A stretch of DNA of 64,000 bases from Mycteria americana. Taxonomy: Eukaryota > Chordata > Aves > Ciconiiformes > Ciconiidae. The notes beneath the pieces are model-generated. The model saw only the letters and a list, made by a program, of their open reading frames with translations, was not told the origin of the DNA and searched no databases. The position numbers and the translations under genes were made by a program. The first letter of the stretch is position 1. Each line of letters starts with the position of its first letter. This document shows, piece after piece, positions 62,546 through 64,000 of this stretch. Location of the stretch: NCBI RefSeq assembly GCF_035582795.1, contig NC_134373.1, forward strand, positions 33,264,501 to 33,328,500, in the 5' to 3' direction.

Positions 62546-64000
62546 CCCAACACTCTCTAGTCATCATATTGTATGACCAGGAGGATGAGGCTAGAGATCT
62601 GAAAGTCAGCAGGGATAGAAGCAAAGTTAACTAAATGGAAGTGTCCTACTACTACAGAAGAAATTGTTTACTCTGGAGAACAGGAAAAAAGGCATCCCTG
62701 TATGTATATAATTAAAAGTCCATCAACACAGAGCACTTCGAGGTGCTCTGCATTCTGATTAACTTTCAACTCTGTCATGGAAAACTAAGGGTACAAGACC
62801 AGGAGTCAAATTCTGGGTTTTATACTATGTCAGTTCTTGTAGTTTCATGCAGACTCTGGTATAAGACACAGCTGCCTAAATTTCTAAAGAGCAAGCAAAT
62901 CTGAATTTAAGTGAGGTCCTGGATATTTGCAATTTCCGTTATAGAAAGCAAGTGATATGCTGAGCATCTACATCTCAAGAAGGAATATTTAGTTACACAT
63001 CTTAGTGATAAAAATTTTTATTTGCCTTAATGCCATTTCCCACAGAGGTAGAAGTGTTCATCTGTTCTCACAGGAAGAATATAAAAACTAAGTTATTTTT
63101 AAATAACTGTATAGTTTAATGGAAGCTGTGAAACAAACTGACTCCAAGACTAATTGAACAGAAATAGCTCACCACAAAAATCTACTTTAGCTAATGTAGA
63201 AAGGTGTAAACCAAGAATAAAGGAGATGCTTTCAGGAAGCACGACCCTTGGAATTTGCTGAGGCTCTGCAGTCTACAGCAACAGAGTTTGTTTTGTCTCA
63301 AAGAAAGAGATCTACATGGAGGTGTAATATCACTTAAAAAAATAAACAAAAGTCACATGAAAGTGTGAGATAGTAATAAACCTTTTCATTTTCAAAAGAA
63401 AAAGGAAGCAACAACATCACTTGCATTTTGTAACAGTTTCATCAGCACTAGTGAAACTACTGTGTCAAAAGTTTAGGTACTCAGCTCCTGTTCTGTAACA
63501 AATATACAGTGGCTGTAATTGCATCCATCTTGTGTCTCTTACTCACCCAGACACATGCAATTCCTCAATACAAATTGAAATTAAATTCTAGATAGCAGTA
63601 ACAGTGGAAGCCCAGTTCACATAAACATAATGCAACTATTATTAAGTGGTCTTCCTTTTATATTACTATAAACTGGAGTTTTATTCTTCAGCTACAAAAT
63701 ATCCTATTACCCACAGACAAATTGCTGTGAAGCCCACCTACAGCTACAGGCTCAGCAGGAAGCACATTTAATAGCCAGCAATTATATTTATGCAAGAAAT
63801 TTTGCCTTCCTCAGCAAAAGGAATAGAGAACCTATTTTATTAGAGATGTGACAAACCCACATTTTCAATAGTTCTGTGACAAACATGTAATTGGTCTTGG
63901 TATTTGCTGACCACAGAATAAAATAAATCTTAATGAAAGCAAGCAATCTGGGCAGCAAAATACAGTTTTGCCACTACGAAAGAACCACTGGGAAAGACCA

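Larger units (their letters stand above)
54791..64000 (-). other. 5' SNX4 intron, right part truncated by the window
   Basis: This is DNA upstream of the PX exon on the SNX4 strand. I searched by eye for the preceding exon (expected to end in a codon split after two bases and to encode something like the NMQETY..YLIET segment) and did not find it. The intron is therefore at least 9.2 kb. Contents: one avian CR1 copy (55845-56310), a T/G-rich stretch near 61649-61700, an A/C-rich stretch near 62479-62545, a 17-base A run at 57751-57767 and a poly-T run near 60661-60675. Confidence 0.75.

Overview
The window reads as a bird autosomal segment. The evidence is a vertebrate gene with GT-AG introns, a low density of interspersed repeats, and retroelement traces that are all CR1-type LINEs, including a typical avian CR1 3' end at about 55.85-56.31 kb. 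I see no bacterial operon, CRISPR array, rRNA or tRNA, and no convincing endogenous-virus body. Nearly every long open frame here is a chance frame in intron, intergenic DNA or the CpG island.

Layout. (1) About 1-5.1 kb is AT-rich DNA without recognisable exons, inferred to be the first intron of a minus-strand gene. (2) About 5.15-6.62 kb is a strong CpG island with a very good minus-strand splice donor at 5745-5746. By the known vertebrate order ZNF148 - SNX4 - OSBPL11, all in one orientation, I infer this is the promoter and non-coding first exon of ZNF148; no ZNF148 protein is visible, so that name rests on synteny. (3) About 6.6-31.1 kb is intergenic. It holds three or four old CR1-related copies, several CpG-retaining patches (strongest at 21.9-22.45 kb), a 46-bp duplication and a CT-rich stretch. 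(4) 31.16-54.79 kb is the well-supported gene: twelve consecutive coding exons of SNX4 (sorting nexin 4) on the minus strand, with stop codon and a likely 3' UTR and poly(A) signal. The exons join in frame to 363 codons and cover most of the PX domain and the whole C-terminal BAR region. (5) 54.79-64.0 kb is the next upstream SNX4 intron, containing the CR1 copy; the exons for the N-terminal ~85 residues lie beyond the right edge.

Biology. SNX4 is a PX-BAR sorting nexin that binds phosphatidylinositol 3-phosphate on early endosomes and supports tubular recycling and autophagy. ZNF148 (ZBP-89) is a Krüppel-type zinc-finger transcription factor. The two are neighbours by conserved synteny, and nothing here suggests a functional link.

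I found no evidence of a new biological system. The items most worth checking are the 76-bp intron inside the SNX4 PX domain, a perfect 14-bp hairpin in another SNX4 intron, a short upstream ORF plus GC-repeat cluster in the inferred ZNF148 first exon, and an unexplained CpG-island-like patch with a splice donor at 22 kb.
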